Positions 46,818-59,338 of a stretch of 64,000 nt of DNA are shown one piece after another. The translations under genes were made by a program, and so were the position numbers. The DNA is taken from contig OZ287708.1 of the NCBI GenBank assembly GCA_965649825.1, positions 186,001 to 250,000 on the forward strand, in the 5' to 3' direction. Each line of letters starts with the position of its first letter. The stretch's first letter is position 1. Source of the stretch: Penicillus capitatus. Lineage: Eukaryota > Chlorophyta. Below the pieces are notes generated by a model that saw only the letters and a program-made list of their open reading frames with translations, was not told the origin of the DNA and ran no database searches.

Positions 46818-47296
46818 CTAGATATGCGCCGTGCGTGTACGACGGACATTCGAGTTCTGGCGACAGTTCCTATTGAGCTCAGGCGTCTTCCCGTACTTGA
46901 TGACAACAAATGCCAGGGCCCGACAGACCTCGGTCAGGGATTTCACCTTCACATGTGACACAGTCAAGGCGGGTCGCTGAATACGAGCGAGGTCATATCT
47001 CACACCTGGCTGTCCATATATTCTTGCAAGTTAATCATCTTGTTGCGAAAGCGCCTTGCCGTTTCGCGATTCTTCTCCTGCGACATCATAAGAAGCACGA
47101 TGCAACGAAACAATGCGCCTTGCGAACAAGACTCACGGCTTGACGCGCTTTGCGACCTGCAGCTCCGGCGACTCCCTACAATAGAAGGTCGACGGAGGGT
47201 GCGATTTCGATGCGATATTCGCACTCTCTTGCGCTTATCGTGGCGGTCATGGGACGATGTCTCCTCCACCTTAATAGTAGATACAGAGGCTGCCAT
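46818..47296 (-). CDS. Small bZIP-like transcription factor
   Basis: Exons 47,225-47,296, 47,137-47,175, 47,006-47,077 and 46,818-46,946 are all phase 0 and encode 103 residues. The joined third and fourth exons read EKNRETARRFRNKM then INLQEYMDSQVKSLTEVC: a basic region of the form N-x3-A-x3-R (NRETARRFR) followed by a short heptad-like helix, as in bZIP factors. The preceding exon adds basic residues (GRKARQA). The zipper is short, with leucines or equivalents only over two to three heptads, so dimerisation may be weak or the protein may be an unusual relative. Expected to act in the nucleus on ACGT-core DNA sites if it is a true bZIP. Confidence 0.55.
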
Positions 47297-47403
47297 GATA
47301 AATACAGAGCTTTTGAGTATTTTTCGCAAATAAAAGTCGTATTAATAATAGGGTACGAACTGTTTCGCCATTGTACATTGTCTGCTGATGCGACTGCTGC
47401 CTA

Positions 47404-49592
47404 TCAGCGTGCGGATCTAGCGACGACTGGAAGGTCCATTCCATTCCGCGCCAAATATAGACTCTGTAATGCTTGATGCGACCGATGGACGTCCAGAACA
47501 CCTTCTCTATGCTCTACAGCATCACTCGTCTCCATTTCTCTGAATTCCTGAGGCAGAGGCCGTCGGCTGGACGAGCTGGCTCTCACAGACATTTCGATGC
47601 TCATATGCTGTTGCCTTTGTCTCCATGACTGTGAGAAATTCTGTTCTTGATGATTGGAAGTTTGTGCCTGATCGGGTGAGGAATGGAGATCGGAATCTGA
47701 GGCAACCGTGAGATAGGGTTTTAGGTTGTCCAGAAAGAGTTGGCCACAGGGATGCGGTCGCCACGAGGGATAGCACGCCACAAAACTCAGGAAGGACTTT
47801 TCCATTTTTCCCTGTTTACTGCGATCTGCCTTTTCTGTCCCGTAGCACGATCCGTAGTTTTTGTTTCCGTGGCGTTCAAAATCGAACGTCGCAAGGCTGC
47901 AGATATCGCCAATGCCCTCGATTCGCTTCGTGTAGTTCTGCAGGAACTGGACGATCAACTCTGCCAACAGAGCCTCACACATTGATCCGTCGTGTGATAT
48001 CTTTACCTGAACTCTGCGGCAATGCATGGTAGAGAATGTAAGGTGTGAGGAAGACAGAGAGCACTTCGTCACACAAGTTCAGTGCTCTGTAGCGAAACAT
48101 CTTCTGAAAACTCTCCTTCACCTAATCAACCAGATCTCAGCAAGTCCATCGATGCCAATGCGCATAATATGGGCGCGCCTCTTTGAGTCTGGCATGACCT
48201 CTCCACAGTCTCGGACAGTAATGTGTGTGCCGTACGACTTCTTCCAGACAGCGATCTGGATCGAGGACGGGGTTTTGAGGAACGAGGCCACGGGCCATTT
48301 GCAGTCCGATCATGAGGACAGCTGCCCACCAAACCAAATTGTGCCCCATGAGCTCTCCATGCTCCAGCAAAAAATCGTCCATCAATGCGATGCCGAGAAG
48401 CAATGCAACAAAACTCTCCAGAACGAAGGAGATCAGCTTTCCGATGTGCATCAGAGAGAAATTGGGAAACTGATTGAGATACTCTCGAGCGGGTTTTTGG
48501 CTCTGTGTCAATCTCTCTTCAAATTGATGCTCCATTTCATTGAACTCCCTTAAACTCCATCGAGCATAAGGACTCCACGATCGGTCTCCCAGAGTGCCAG
48601 GGGAATGATAAAAACGCTCAGCATTCATCATCAGAAAGTAGATAACCAGGAATACAAGCAGGAAGGGTGCTAGCAATACATTCACAGCAGCCAGGAGACG
48701 AAACCGTCGCGTCAGAAACGCTGGATCGGTGCGGAAAGGTCTCCGGACTTCGAAATTGTGATCGAACATTGGATTGAGAAGTCCCCATCGCAGACTCCAT
48801 TCAATCATCTTCGTCATCAGATAACGTCGCCTGAAACCGATGATCGGGATGTTCAGCTGCAGTACTCCCTTATTCACCATTCCAATCAAAAAATTCTCCT
48901 TTCTCAGTATCCTGTTGACGATATCTGGTTCCGTCAATTCTCTCTGTAGACAGAGGCGTGTCGTTCGTTGAATCAACACCAGTCGATGGACCATTTCTCC
49001 CCATGAGATCCATTTGATCTGATCTTCTGAAATGCCGAGCTTCATTCTGCAGAACTGCATGATATACCAGGAGCTCCGCAGCTCAAAGATGGCAGCAACG
49101 AGTGTCCCCAGCCAGTACACAGCAAACAAAAGGAGGAAAGCGAATCGTAGGACTGTCCAGAATGACAGAGATGTCGAGCGTAACGGATTCTGTAGATAGA
49201 GGTCGGCGAGGTCACACATTTCATCACACTCCGAAGATGATGCTCTCCACCGAACGAAGAAGAGGAGAAAGGTGGAGAAGAGGAGAAAGAATAGCAATGC
49301 CATCAGATTCACGATCTCATTCAATAAATTGGCAAAAAACCCTTTCCCATGCCAATGTCTACATATCACACACTCCCTCTCTCTATTCAGTGATGTGACA
49401 GGACAGACTTGTAGATACGTATGAAGAAGATATCCAAATCTGGTGGCAACGCCCATTCTATCTGGTCGAATCGCGAGAAGTCCGGGGATGTGGCACTACA
49501 GAACACGGTCCTTCGAGGATAGAAAGGCTTTAGACATGCACCTACGGCAGTGGCTCGTAAGGTACGGCTTGGTCCGATGCGGTGTCCATCAT
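47404..49592 (-). CDS. ATG9: Autophagy protein ATG9 (lipid scramblase)
   Basis: N-terminal exons give MDTASDQAVPYEPLP then SPDFSRFDQIEWALPPDLD and IFFIRIYKHWHGKGFF, followed by the long core: NLMALLFFLLFSTFLLFFV, the helix pair WYIMQFCRMKLGISEDQI, DIVNRILRKENFLIGMVNKG, HYCPRLWRGHARLKE, FRYRALNLCDEVLSVFL, GIGDICSLATFDFERHG and the motif CYPSWRPHP. These are the ordered landmarks of ATG9, the scramblase on Golgi-derived vesicles that feeds autophagosome growth. The tail after GQLFLDNLKPYL is Ser/Gln-rich and free of motifs. Introns are 46-60 bp; the one at 48,122-48,178 is GC-AG (GAG|GCGCGC), restoring LKE|VKESFQKMFRY. ATG 49,589 or 49,592 may start it; the frame is open further upstream. Confidence 0.92.
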
Positions 49593-50326
49593 TGTTTTCT
49601 TAGAGTGATGGGACATGCCATCGGAGGTACGGTCGATGAGGGTCACGATAGCATGGACGCCAAACGTCCCATCGACCTCATTAGCCGCGGCTGCCCATGC
49701 TTCACGAGGCGGCGCGATCGTCTCAGCTTCATAGAGGACGCGGCAATACTCCGACGAAGTTCCCACCCCGCGTCGCCGCATGTTTTTTGGCGTCGAGGCG
49801 GACGGGAGGGTCGCGACAGCCAAAGGTGGTTGTCCGCCTTGAACGTGCGGCCGAGATGAGTTTCTTCTCGATTAGTCTATCTGAGCCGAGTGCTCTGATG
49901 AATTGCCTTTCGCTCCTATCTGAGCCGCACATTCCTCATGATGATCCTCTAGCTACGTCCTGATCTGATACCCACTCGAGATGTCACACACACGATCACT
50001 CTGAACAGTATACATAGCTTGTCCATGACCAGATGCCCTTCCGTCCCCGTCCTCCGTCAAACAGCAGCTTCTGGCAGTTGTGTCTTTATCCCATGGGTGA
50101 TGATGATACGTGATGGCATAGTTCAAATGAGGAGTATCTATGTGCTCCATTGATGCAATTTTTCACAGACTCGAGCTGAACTGCCCTTTGTGAAACAATG
50201 ATGAATCCGAAAGTCTGATCATACAGATGATCTGATGTGTTTTCGGTTACCTCGGAGATCTGAGTTTCGCCTCTTATGTCCTCCTGCCTGTGCTGTCACA
50301 TCACAACACATCGACTGTTCTCAGTC
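49593..50326. other. Divergent intergenic region between ATG9 and ELP1
   Basis: No supported gene. The open frame upstream of ATG9 (to 49,823 on the minus strand) may be untranslated leader. Confidence 0.45.
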
Positions 50327-53300
50327 ATGCGCAACCTGATACTGCTAAGAGAGTCCATCCACAGCTATGAACGCGATGAAACGGACGTCCGACCTTCGCC
50401 ATTCCCTTGTCATTTCGCACTGGACTCGACAACGAACCGACTCTACGTCGCCGACCGTCAGAATCTCGTCTGTTACCAAGTCGATCATCAGGTGGAGAGA
50501 GATAATCAACGATTCTGTCGGAGAAGGTTCGACGTGCCCTCTGCTAGTTATGGTCTTCAAAGCAACCGGAACATCTTGGCCATGTCTGCGGAATCCATTT
50601 CTCCGCGGAGCATGAGGCCATCATCGTTGCTTACGAAAGCGGAGAACTGATTCTGTTTAGCGAGAAAGGCGACCGAGAGAATATCGGATCTATTGAAGAA
50701 GGCCTCACAGGTGTTGAATGGAGCCCCGATGAACAATTCCTTCTCCTGATCACTCAAAATCATCATCTTACACTCATGAATACAGTAGAAGGAAACCTGT
50801 CGAAGTTCATTTATTGAATGAGATTGTCTCCAGAGTGAATGGACGATTGTGACAAGTGTGAGCTATGCTGATGCACTGTCTTATCAAATGCTGTCCGCGG
50901 AGCAAGTCATTGTCGATGTTTCATGGCGCGGAGATGGACAGTTAGTGGCTGTAAGTGTCCGAGAGGGAACGGAACAGGGGTCCCTTCTCATTTTTGAGTG
51001 CCCATCGCTGAAGCTGAGCACTACAGCAGAAAAGAAAGATGATACTGTCGGTTGTGTAGCTTGGCAGCCCAATGGTCGACACCTGTACGCCGCAACTGTC
51101 CCATCACCACAAGATCTATCACGTCTATATCTGTTTGAGAACAATGGACTGGTATGCGGATCTTTTCTTCTCCGTCATCCAGGCATTGATCAAATCATCA
51201 TTGATGATTTTTCATAACTGCATCTATAGACGTGGTCACATCAATGAAGTGGAGCATGGACTCACAGTTACTGGCTCTCGTTTCACACAATCCCCCTGTG
51301 TGGAGACTCCAGGCATGCACGCTTCCACTGCAGGTCTCTCGATCTAGACCTGTGTGTGGATTAGATATGGCACAGAAGCAATTGGCATTGGTATCTAAAA
51401 TACGAGCGATGCTGGAATCTGAAGAATGGCTTCGTGCATCTCCTCTGGGACTCGGAACGTACACTGGACCTGCATCTCTATATAGAGACAAACAAATCCG
51501 TTGAGCACCTGGAACTGCAGTTTTTGATGGATACAATCGTCAGTTCCTATGGAACAGCTGCAGTTATCGATGGCAACTCTCTTCGTCTGACTCCCTTTCG
51601 GTGAGATAAGTCATTTCATAATGGTAGAGAGAGACTTGTGATCTAGACATCTTACGATACCTCCTCCTCTTTCGGCGGTGCGCATCTATTTTCAAAGTGC
51701 CATACAAACAGCAGTATTCTACACCGATGCGTCTACGGAAAGGATCGCTGTGGTCTTGGCAGACAACACCATCGGAGTGGCGATTTGCTCTCAGCAAGAC
51801 AATTGGGAATTGGACATAGTTCCTGAAGTACCCTCTTTTGCACAAATGCCTTTACTGAGATATTGGTCCTATCAGATCGAAAAAAGAGACATAGCCACGG
51901 TACAGCCAATCATACTGGAGAATGCCACTGTCAAGGGTCTCTACGGAATCTCGCATCTCTTGTGGTTCAATGAAGTCACTCTTGTTGCTTTTGGAAGGGG
52001 AACAGTCAACAGGGATCAACAAATGTCGAGAGTCACATTGAAGATATCCAAGAAAGGAGAAAGCTGGTTTTGTTGCTGGCATGACCCCATTCCCTTGACC
52101 GTCCCTCTTCTGCGGCCCGTCGGAGTTAACGGTATTGAACGCATTATGTCTTTTGCCCTGTATCTTATCTTCTGAAGACTACAGGTGGCATGGTTCTTTT
52201 GCAATCCACAGATGGTCGTGTGTGGAGTCTTGACTCCCTAGATATCGAGAAAGCGCGCCACTGTCCACTTCTTTCATTTCCAGTTCCATGTCCATCCACC
52301 ATTGCGAGCATGGAGAACGAAAGCGTTGTACTGGTCGGTCTTTCAATGGATGGAAAGATTTTTCAGGGTGCCGCTAAGCTGACAGAGAAAGTGACGTCCA
52401 TGGCGAAGCATGTGGACAGAAACGGACAAGAATCTCTTCTGCTGACCACACGTGACAACCACCTCCTCATCAAACCATTCGCAAAACTTCTCGATCAAGC
52501 TGCTCCACCGTGCAATGGACAGAGGTGTCGGTTTCTTAGCTATTCTCTAGCAACAGTGTTCGATTCACACAGAGACGAACTGGCCCGTCCCATGAAGAGA
52601 TCTGGCGCAACTGCTGGAATGCACGCAGCGATGACACCACTGACAACTCCATCACCATCAAATTCCTTCTTCACAAGACCCATAGAACAAGGGGCTTGTC
52701 TCATTGCCTCGCCACCAGGTAGCAGACTCTCTTTTTCTCAATCCGTTTGTCGAACCCTTGTGAATAGGAAAGATCGACATCGTTTTTCAGATGCCTCGAG
52801 GGAATCTGGAGGTTATAAGTCCTCGTGTCTTCGTCGTACAAGAAGTTCTGATGCACTTGGAGAAGAGAGATTTTGCATCGGCTTGGAAATTGGCAAAGAT
52901 CAACAGTGTGGATCTGAATGTGCTGGTGGACTATCGCTGGCCACAATTCCTCGCGGACGCCCGAGACTTTGTCACAGCTGTGTCCTCCGAAGACGTTTGC
53001 CTTCTTTCCATTCTCCTCTGCCCTTCAATCGTTTGTTTTCTTTTCAGGGTCTGTGTTATCTGATGATCGCTTTGACAAAGGGAAGCTTTTTTGGACCTGA
53101 ATCGCCTTACTGGATGTATCTCCCCGAAGGAGAAGATGCATCTCTTGCCACAAACCCGGCGCCGGACAAAGTCTCCAGCGCTTGTGAAGCTCTCAGAAAT
53201 GCCATGATCGAGCTAAATGAAAGACAGTACTTCAAAGCCATTGTCTTGTCCTATGCGAGGTCTGTTCGTTATGCCGCTTTGTCCTCTGCGATGTTTTTTC

Positions 53301-54891
53301 GCGCAGATGTGATCCTCCAGATCTGAAGAATGCTTTGCTTTCTGTCAAATACGCAAGAATAAAAGAACTTGATCAAGGGAATGAATTCGATGGAGAGAGC
53401 AATGCAGGAGAAGCTTTGCAGCATCTTATGCGATATGTTGAAACGGCTGAACTCTATCGTATAGCCTTAGGACTCTACGATCTTGAATTGGCCTACATGG
53501 TAGTCACACATGCACAAGCAAGGCTCTTATTGTTACATGGACAGCGCTTTGAAGACGAGATTTGCAGAGGGATCCAGGAGAGTACTTGATTGAACTCGAA
53601 CGGTTTGCTGCGGTGGAGCCATCGAGATACAGACATGCGACTATTGATCGACATCTGCACAGATTCAGTCGTGCCATATCTCATCTCGTGGTGGCTGGAC
53701 CGAAGTATATCGACGAAGCCATCGATCTCGCCTCAGAGCATCAACTCTTTCATGAGTTACTTTCGTACATGGGAGATGGACATGTAAGCAGAAAGAAAGT
53801 TCTTGTGGAGTACGGCCATTGGTTAAAAGACAGAGGCATGCAAGAAGATGCCGGAGCAGCGTTTTTAGCAGCAGAGGAACTGTCATTGGCATTGGACGCT
53901 TATCAGTAAGACACACATCCTTCGTGCGTATGGCAGGGAGATATTGTTCAGGAGCTGTGGAGAATGGCAGATGGCTTTTGCCTTGGCTGGAAGACTGCAG
54001 TTTTCTGACGAGGAGATACAGAATCTCGCCACAGAGATCGTGGAAGAATTACGATGTCTTCAACGCTTCGGCGAAGCTGCAACTGTTACCCTTGAATACC
54101 TGCAGGATCCCGAGGCCGCTGTACGACTTATGGTCGATGCCAGGTTTCTCCGACATTTATTTATGAAGAGGGGTGCCTAATGGATGTCGTTTTTTTGAGG
54201 CAATGGAAGGAAGCACTACGTCTAAGTCATCGATTCGACAGAGACGATCTCATCGATGCCATCATCGCTCCAGCCGCTGCTACAGCCACAACTGCCTTCG
54301 TTGAAGAGTTCATTCACAAAACAGAGAGCATTCAGCAGTACACCACCAGATTACAAGAGATTCGGAAGAAGCGACAGGCCATGGAAACGACTGTAGGCGA
54401 GACAGGTTCTCCCCCGCTTCCTCTCTCGGCCTTTCATCTTCTTACTAGGCACGCGAGCGGAAGAGGAAGGCACCAGCACTGTGGCCGGTCTCAGTATCTA
54501 CACCGATCGAACACAACATCCTTCATCGCACAGCACAAGTTCCATGGCATTGACCGTTGGCGGAAAGAAGCCCAAGCAGAAACGCAAGACGAAGAAGAAG
54601 CACAAGATCAAACAGGGATCCCCTGAAGAAGAGGCGGCACTTGTGGAACACCTTCGGCAGTTGAGACCCGATGACGATATCCTTGAAGAGATCTCTCATC
54701 TGATGACATTCCTCATATATGCTGGATTTGTGTCCGACGCTCAAAAACTCCAGAAGCTGTTGGACGAGCTTCTGAAGAAACATGTCTCGGCAATGGAGAC
54801 TATCCAGATCAGTGCCACGCCAAGCAACCTAACGCGCAAGAGTTGGAAGATTGATATTTTGCGAGTCGTTCAGACGTCAGTCACATCATGA
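50327..54891 (+). CDS. ELP1: Elongator complex protein 1 (ELP1/IKAP)
   Basis: Starts MRNLILLRESIHSYERD and continues through WD-type propeller segments (EAIIVAYESGELILFSEKG, GLTGVEWSPDEQFLLLIT, SWRGDGQLVAVSVREG, VGCVAWQPNGRHLYA), then helical TPR-like parts (HLEKRDFASAWKLAKINSVD, QHLMRYVETAELYRIALG, YGHWLKDRGMQEDAGAAFL, LQFSDEEIQNLATEIVEEL) and the basic segment KPKQKRKTKKKHKIKQGSPEE near the C-terminus, a hallmark of ELP1. Elongator acetylates wobble uridines in tRNA on the way to mcm5U; ELP1 is the scaffold. Many short introns. The stop after VVQTSVTS is followed 77 bp later by the serpin gene. Confidence 0.9.
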
Positions 54892-54967
54892 TGACAGCGT
54901 CTAGCCGAAAACGGTCTTTGACTGCACATTTCATTGTTTTTCGCTGGTCGTTCGTACCGTTCTCGAA

Positions 54968-56295
54968 ATGAAGTCCTACGCATGCGTCCTACTGCTGGGC
55001 GTTCTCCTAGCACATACTGTGCTGGGAGCCGAACAAAAACGCCCGCCGATGTCTACAAACTATGCCGCCTATTATAACGTTGCCGTCGCCGTCAATGGAT
55101 TCGGTTCGCGTTTGCTGCTTGAATACCGTAAAGAGCACTTGAACACTTCGGTCGTTTTCTCGCCTGTGAGTTTGACGCTGGCATTCTTCTTGTTATACAA
55201 AGGCTCCGCCGGCGAAACGCAAAGAGAACTCGAGAAGGTGTTCGACTTCGACGTATGACTACGCTTTAAGACTCTCATACTTTCTGAATGAGCGATATAA
55301 TATGCTGTCAGGATCCAGAAGTCACAGATGCGTTGACGGGGCTGCCGGACACCTTAAACAATGATAACGATACCCGCGTTGCAAGCCGCATCTACGTCGA
55401 TGACTCCATCGAGTTGAAACCGAAATTTAAACGGAACGTAAAGCGAAAGAATATCCGAGAGGTTGATTTTGCCGAGGAATACGAAAAAACACGGCTGAAT
55501 ATCAACGATTGGGTGAAAAGACGCACAGATGGATTGATTCCGGATTTGATTGCCGATGGCCTTCTGACGCCAGAAACCCTTTTTGTCTTGGTCAATGCCT
55601 TGTACTTCAGAGGATCGTGGGAGAAGCCCTTCAAGAAAGAAAACACAGAAATAGGCACCTTCCACGGCATTCATGGAAAAGAGAAGGTCGAGTTCATGAT
55701 ACGCAAAGATTTCATCATGTCCTACAAAGAGGTTCCGGCTATGGGCGGATCCATGATGTCGTTGCCTTACAAAGACAGCGATTTCTGGTTCTACATCTTT
55801 CTCCCAGACACAAAGGACGGATGGAAAGAAGCCGAAAAGAATTATGAACGCATTGCCGGGAGCGTTTTCGATTCCGAATACGTTCGTCAGGAGGTCGGCC
55901 GTCTCAAGATGCCAAAGTGGGAATCCGAGTCGTCCCTGGAGAAACTGAGCGATATGTTATCGAGTCTTGGCATTCCTTCTGTCTTCTCCGGCGGCGCAAA
56001 TTTCACGGACATTACAGAGAGTGCATCTATCCCAGTCTCTGATGTCATTCATAAAGCAAAGATCGCTGTGGATGAGGAAGTGCGTATCTCTCGATGTCAT
56101 GCAGGGGACCTTATCGAGATGTGGATGTTGTAGGGAACGGTGGCAGCTGCCGCGACAGCGACAATCTCCGTCAGAAGTGCCGTCCGTTATCCCCCTATTA
56201 ATATCGTTGTTAACCATCCTTTCCTTTATTTCATCGTCCACAACAAGGATCGTACTGTGCTCTTCCAGGGAACACAGCTTTCCATTAAAAAATGA
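54968..56295 (+). CDS. Secreted serpin with inhibitory-type hinge
   Basis: Exons 54,968-55,252, 55,312-56,079 and 56,134-56,295 sum to 404 residues, the standard serpin length. Residues 1-20 are a signal peptide (SYACVLLLGVLLAHTVLG, then AEQ). Conserved parts: NTSVVFSPVSLTLAFFLLYKG, LFVLVNALYFRGSWEKPF, SLPYKDSDFWFYIFLP, VGRLKMPKWESES and NHPFLYFIVHNK. The hinge reads DEEGTVAAAATATIS, with small residues at P12-P9, as in protease-inhibiting serpins. The scissile bond is probably at or next to Arg-Ser in VRSAV, implying a trypsin-like target; counting puts P1 on Ser or on Arg depending on loop length. No KDEL-type retention signal. The last intron falls exactly in front of the hinge. Confidence 0.92.
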
Positions 56296-59200
56296 GAGGG
56301 ATAGCCGCTATTCCATCTCTCACATCTTTCCCTTGAAGACACTATGCCTGTTTAGGAAAAGGGTGTTTTCTTTACTGGTCATTTCTTTCTGTGTTGGATG
56401 GGATTTGGATATGGCTTCTCTCAACATTAACAGTAACACCATTTTACATTTAGAAAAGGCTGCTACATAATCTAAGCAAAAGTCACAGAGGATTTACTGG
56501 GTACAGCGCCGTTATCAGAAACGAGACTGCGTCAACCGTCACACACGACATGACCAAAAGTGCCAAGAACAGAAAAACGCGCGGATACGCATAAGATGCT
56601 CATCGAAAGCGCATGATCTGTCAAGGGCATACTTACCAAATCTTAGGTCTGCTGAACGACACTCGTTGTTTGCATCTGTTGTATTTTCAGATCATCGAAG
56701 CAAGCATATTTCTGCGTCGTTTGCGCCTTTGGCAATTCAACCTTCACTCCACGTCGATTCGGGTCTCTTGAAAAAAGGCGACAAGACTCTGACGATAGCT
56801 AAACCGCGTGCGCTCTGTTGACTTGCCTGTGCATCCATGACAAGAAGGGCGTTTTTGTGCATGTCTGTAAGCTTACCTGCAGCAGTTGTTCGATGTCCGA
56901 TGTTGGTCTATGCGCATAAAGGCGCCTGTGTCAGTGCTTTTGAACTCTTTTCTCTGTCGCATAGTATCTGCCTCGTACAGCTGCATTCAACGCCTTTGGA
57001 AAATGCAGTCGACGGTGAGGATTTTAAATTCTCGTTGTGCTACATTCGTAGTGATCATCAACATAAGCGGGTCGAGATATGTAAGCAAACAAAGATGTTT
57101 TAAGAAGTAAAAAACAAGTATCCATAATAGCTTCTTTGTCAATTGGCAAAAGCGCGACCACGTGGCACTATCGTCCAAATTAATTCAAGAGTTCCCACTA
57201 TTAACACGCTACGTAAACCGTCCTGTTTTCGACATCTCCCTTTATTCGACCACAGCCATTTAGACTGTACAGCTAAGCGTCATCCAATATACTTAACATG
57301 CTTTGTTCGATTCATCGTCCTTAATCCTTGAAGTAAGAAGTCATCTTTCTCCATGTGAACCAACTCTATCGGCTCATTTACTCCGACATGGAGAGTCGGT
57401 ATTTTAAGAAAGTTATTCAGAGGGCGAGGGCCGTCGAAGACTCTCTTCGACTATTCTACTTTGATGAGACAGGCACCGCGTTTCGGAGGTGGATTCGATG
57501 AACCGATGCGTTCTTAACGGGAACTCCTATTCATTGTTATTGAACAGTAAACGTCACAACCCATCTACTTCGACTGACGTCTCAATGGGCAACAAACACA
57601 GCGTGGGTCGGTCTTGTATAGTGTGACATGACATGTGGGACCAAATCAATAGCTTTCTCTCACACATAGGAGTCCACGCTAATACCTTTTCAATACTGAA
57701 AAGTCACCATTCCCTACGCCTATGACTAAAGGACGAATGTCGATGGTCGACGCACATAGAAGATGCGAAAAACGCATTCTCTCCACAAGCGTTGGAACAA
57801 ATCTTCTTCCTTTGAGGCTCACACGCCGTCTTAATCTAGTCGTGTAAGTTATCGAGCAGATGCCGTTGTTACATGCTTTGGCTTCCACTTCCTACTCAAT
57901 GTCGTGCATTCGTTGTGGTCCTCACTTCGCTTCGTGTGTCCGTTTCGGCTTTCGATGTCCTCTTTTACCTGACGTCATTTCATTGAAGTGTGAGTGCTAC
58001 GCCGAACTCAACAAAGGTTCCCCGTATCGTAATGTCAACGACGGCCAAGCATTCCTCTCGTTCACATTGTCTGGCTTTGAACCAATTTCAGGATTGGTCA
58101 ATGCCTCTAGATTTCTGTTTACAAACTATGGTAAATGCTCTTATCAGTCACACTGATCTTGTGGGATCTAAAAGTATGTAAATCGACTTTTCCGACAATC
58201 GAAATGTAAAACATGTCCTAAACTTCACCAATAGCGAATTCCGACCGTAAACAATTGTTGCGTCATGTTCTCTTGAATGTCTATGTTTGGGTATTTTCGC
58301 CAGATGGCGCTCTTCTTCACCGTCTCTGACTCTGGACAGATGTTAAACGAAAATGACAAGAATCAATTTGTTTTTGTCGTCTATCGCACTAATATCCACT
58401 GATCTTTTGACTAGATCTTATGTGTCTAAACGACCTCTGGCTGGAGGATTAATAGTCATCTTGTAACTCCAACATCCTCAGCCATCCTTGTATAACTGTT
58501 ATTATCTGTTTCTCGGTATTTAGGATAGCGTCGACGATCTTTCTTTGGCTTCCTCTGTTTCTGTTCCCACGTTTACATTCTTGTCGCAAAAATGACATAG
58601 AGCCATTTCAATTTGGGTAAAAATCGTTTTTGACAAGTCTGTTCGTGCTTCGTTTTTTTTCCAATCGCACGACAGATACTTGTAACAGTAAGGATGTCCA
58701 GTGGCAATACTAAGATTGTACCGTACACTAGACAAGTGCGAGACAACAGGTCCATTCCGTTAAACAAAGATAAGCTTGTCCAAGATCCTCGACAAGTTCA
58801 GTACCTATCAGCAAATCTGCAATTTACTGTTGTTGCCTCACCACAACCCATGTCAAAGTCTCTCCCCCTTGGGATCGAGTCCAATGAACCACGCACAGCC
58901 TTTACAAGAAGGCCTGTCCCGAATCTGACGCAAGTCTAACGTTTTTCATGCCGTTTTCCGGAATGATCGTTGTAAGGGATTGTTATAACGTTTGTTCGTG
59001 CACAAGGTCGAATCTTGCAGCTGGCCGGACGGCGTCGCGGTATGAAAATCGCGTGACGAGTCGTCGCGTCACCGTGACGGTTTTATTCTTTGCGCTTGTG
59101 AACGGAGAGCAGTGTAGGTAGACCTCTGGTTTGCGCCCAACATCTGCTGAATATTCTAAGGAGTCTGTGAGGAAAACGTTGCTTTTCTGCAGTTCCATCC

Positions 59201-59338
59201 AACGTAGAGGTGTGAAAAGAGTAACACACTAAGTTCTTCAGTCCGAACGAACGCACAAGACAGCGCTTTCCTGGAAAGAGGAAAGCAAAGCTGAAAACGA
59301 GACCGGAAAGCGACCAGCGCAAACTTAGTTGTCGAGAC
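56296..59338. other. About 3 kb without a gene
   Basis: AT-richer than the flanks. Short frames only; none matches a known family and no splice-consistent model was found. No tandem repeats or terminal repeats stand out. It could be a decayed element or a regulatory region. Confidence 0.5.

Noticed and set aside
57860-58181. Possible remnant of a retrotransposon integrase
   Set aside because: A few residues can be lined up but the catalytic motif is missing and no flanking repeats are seen.
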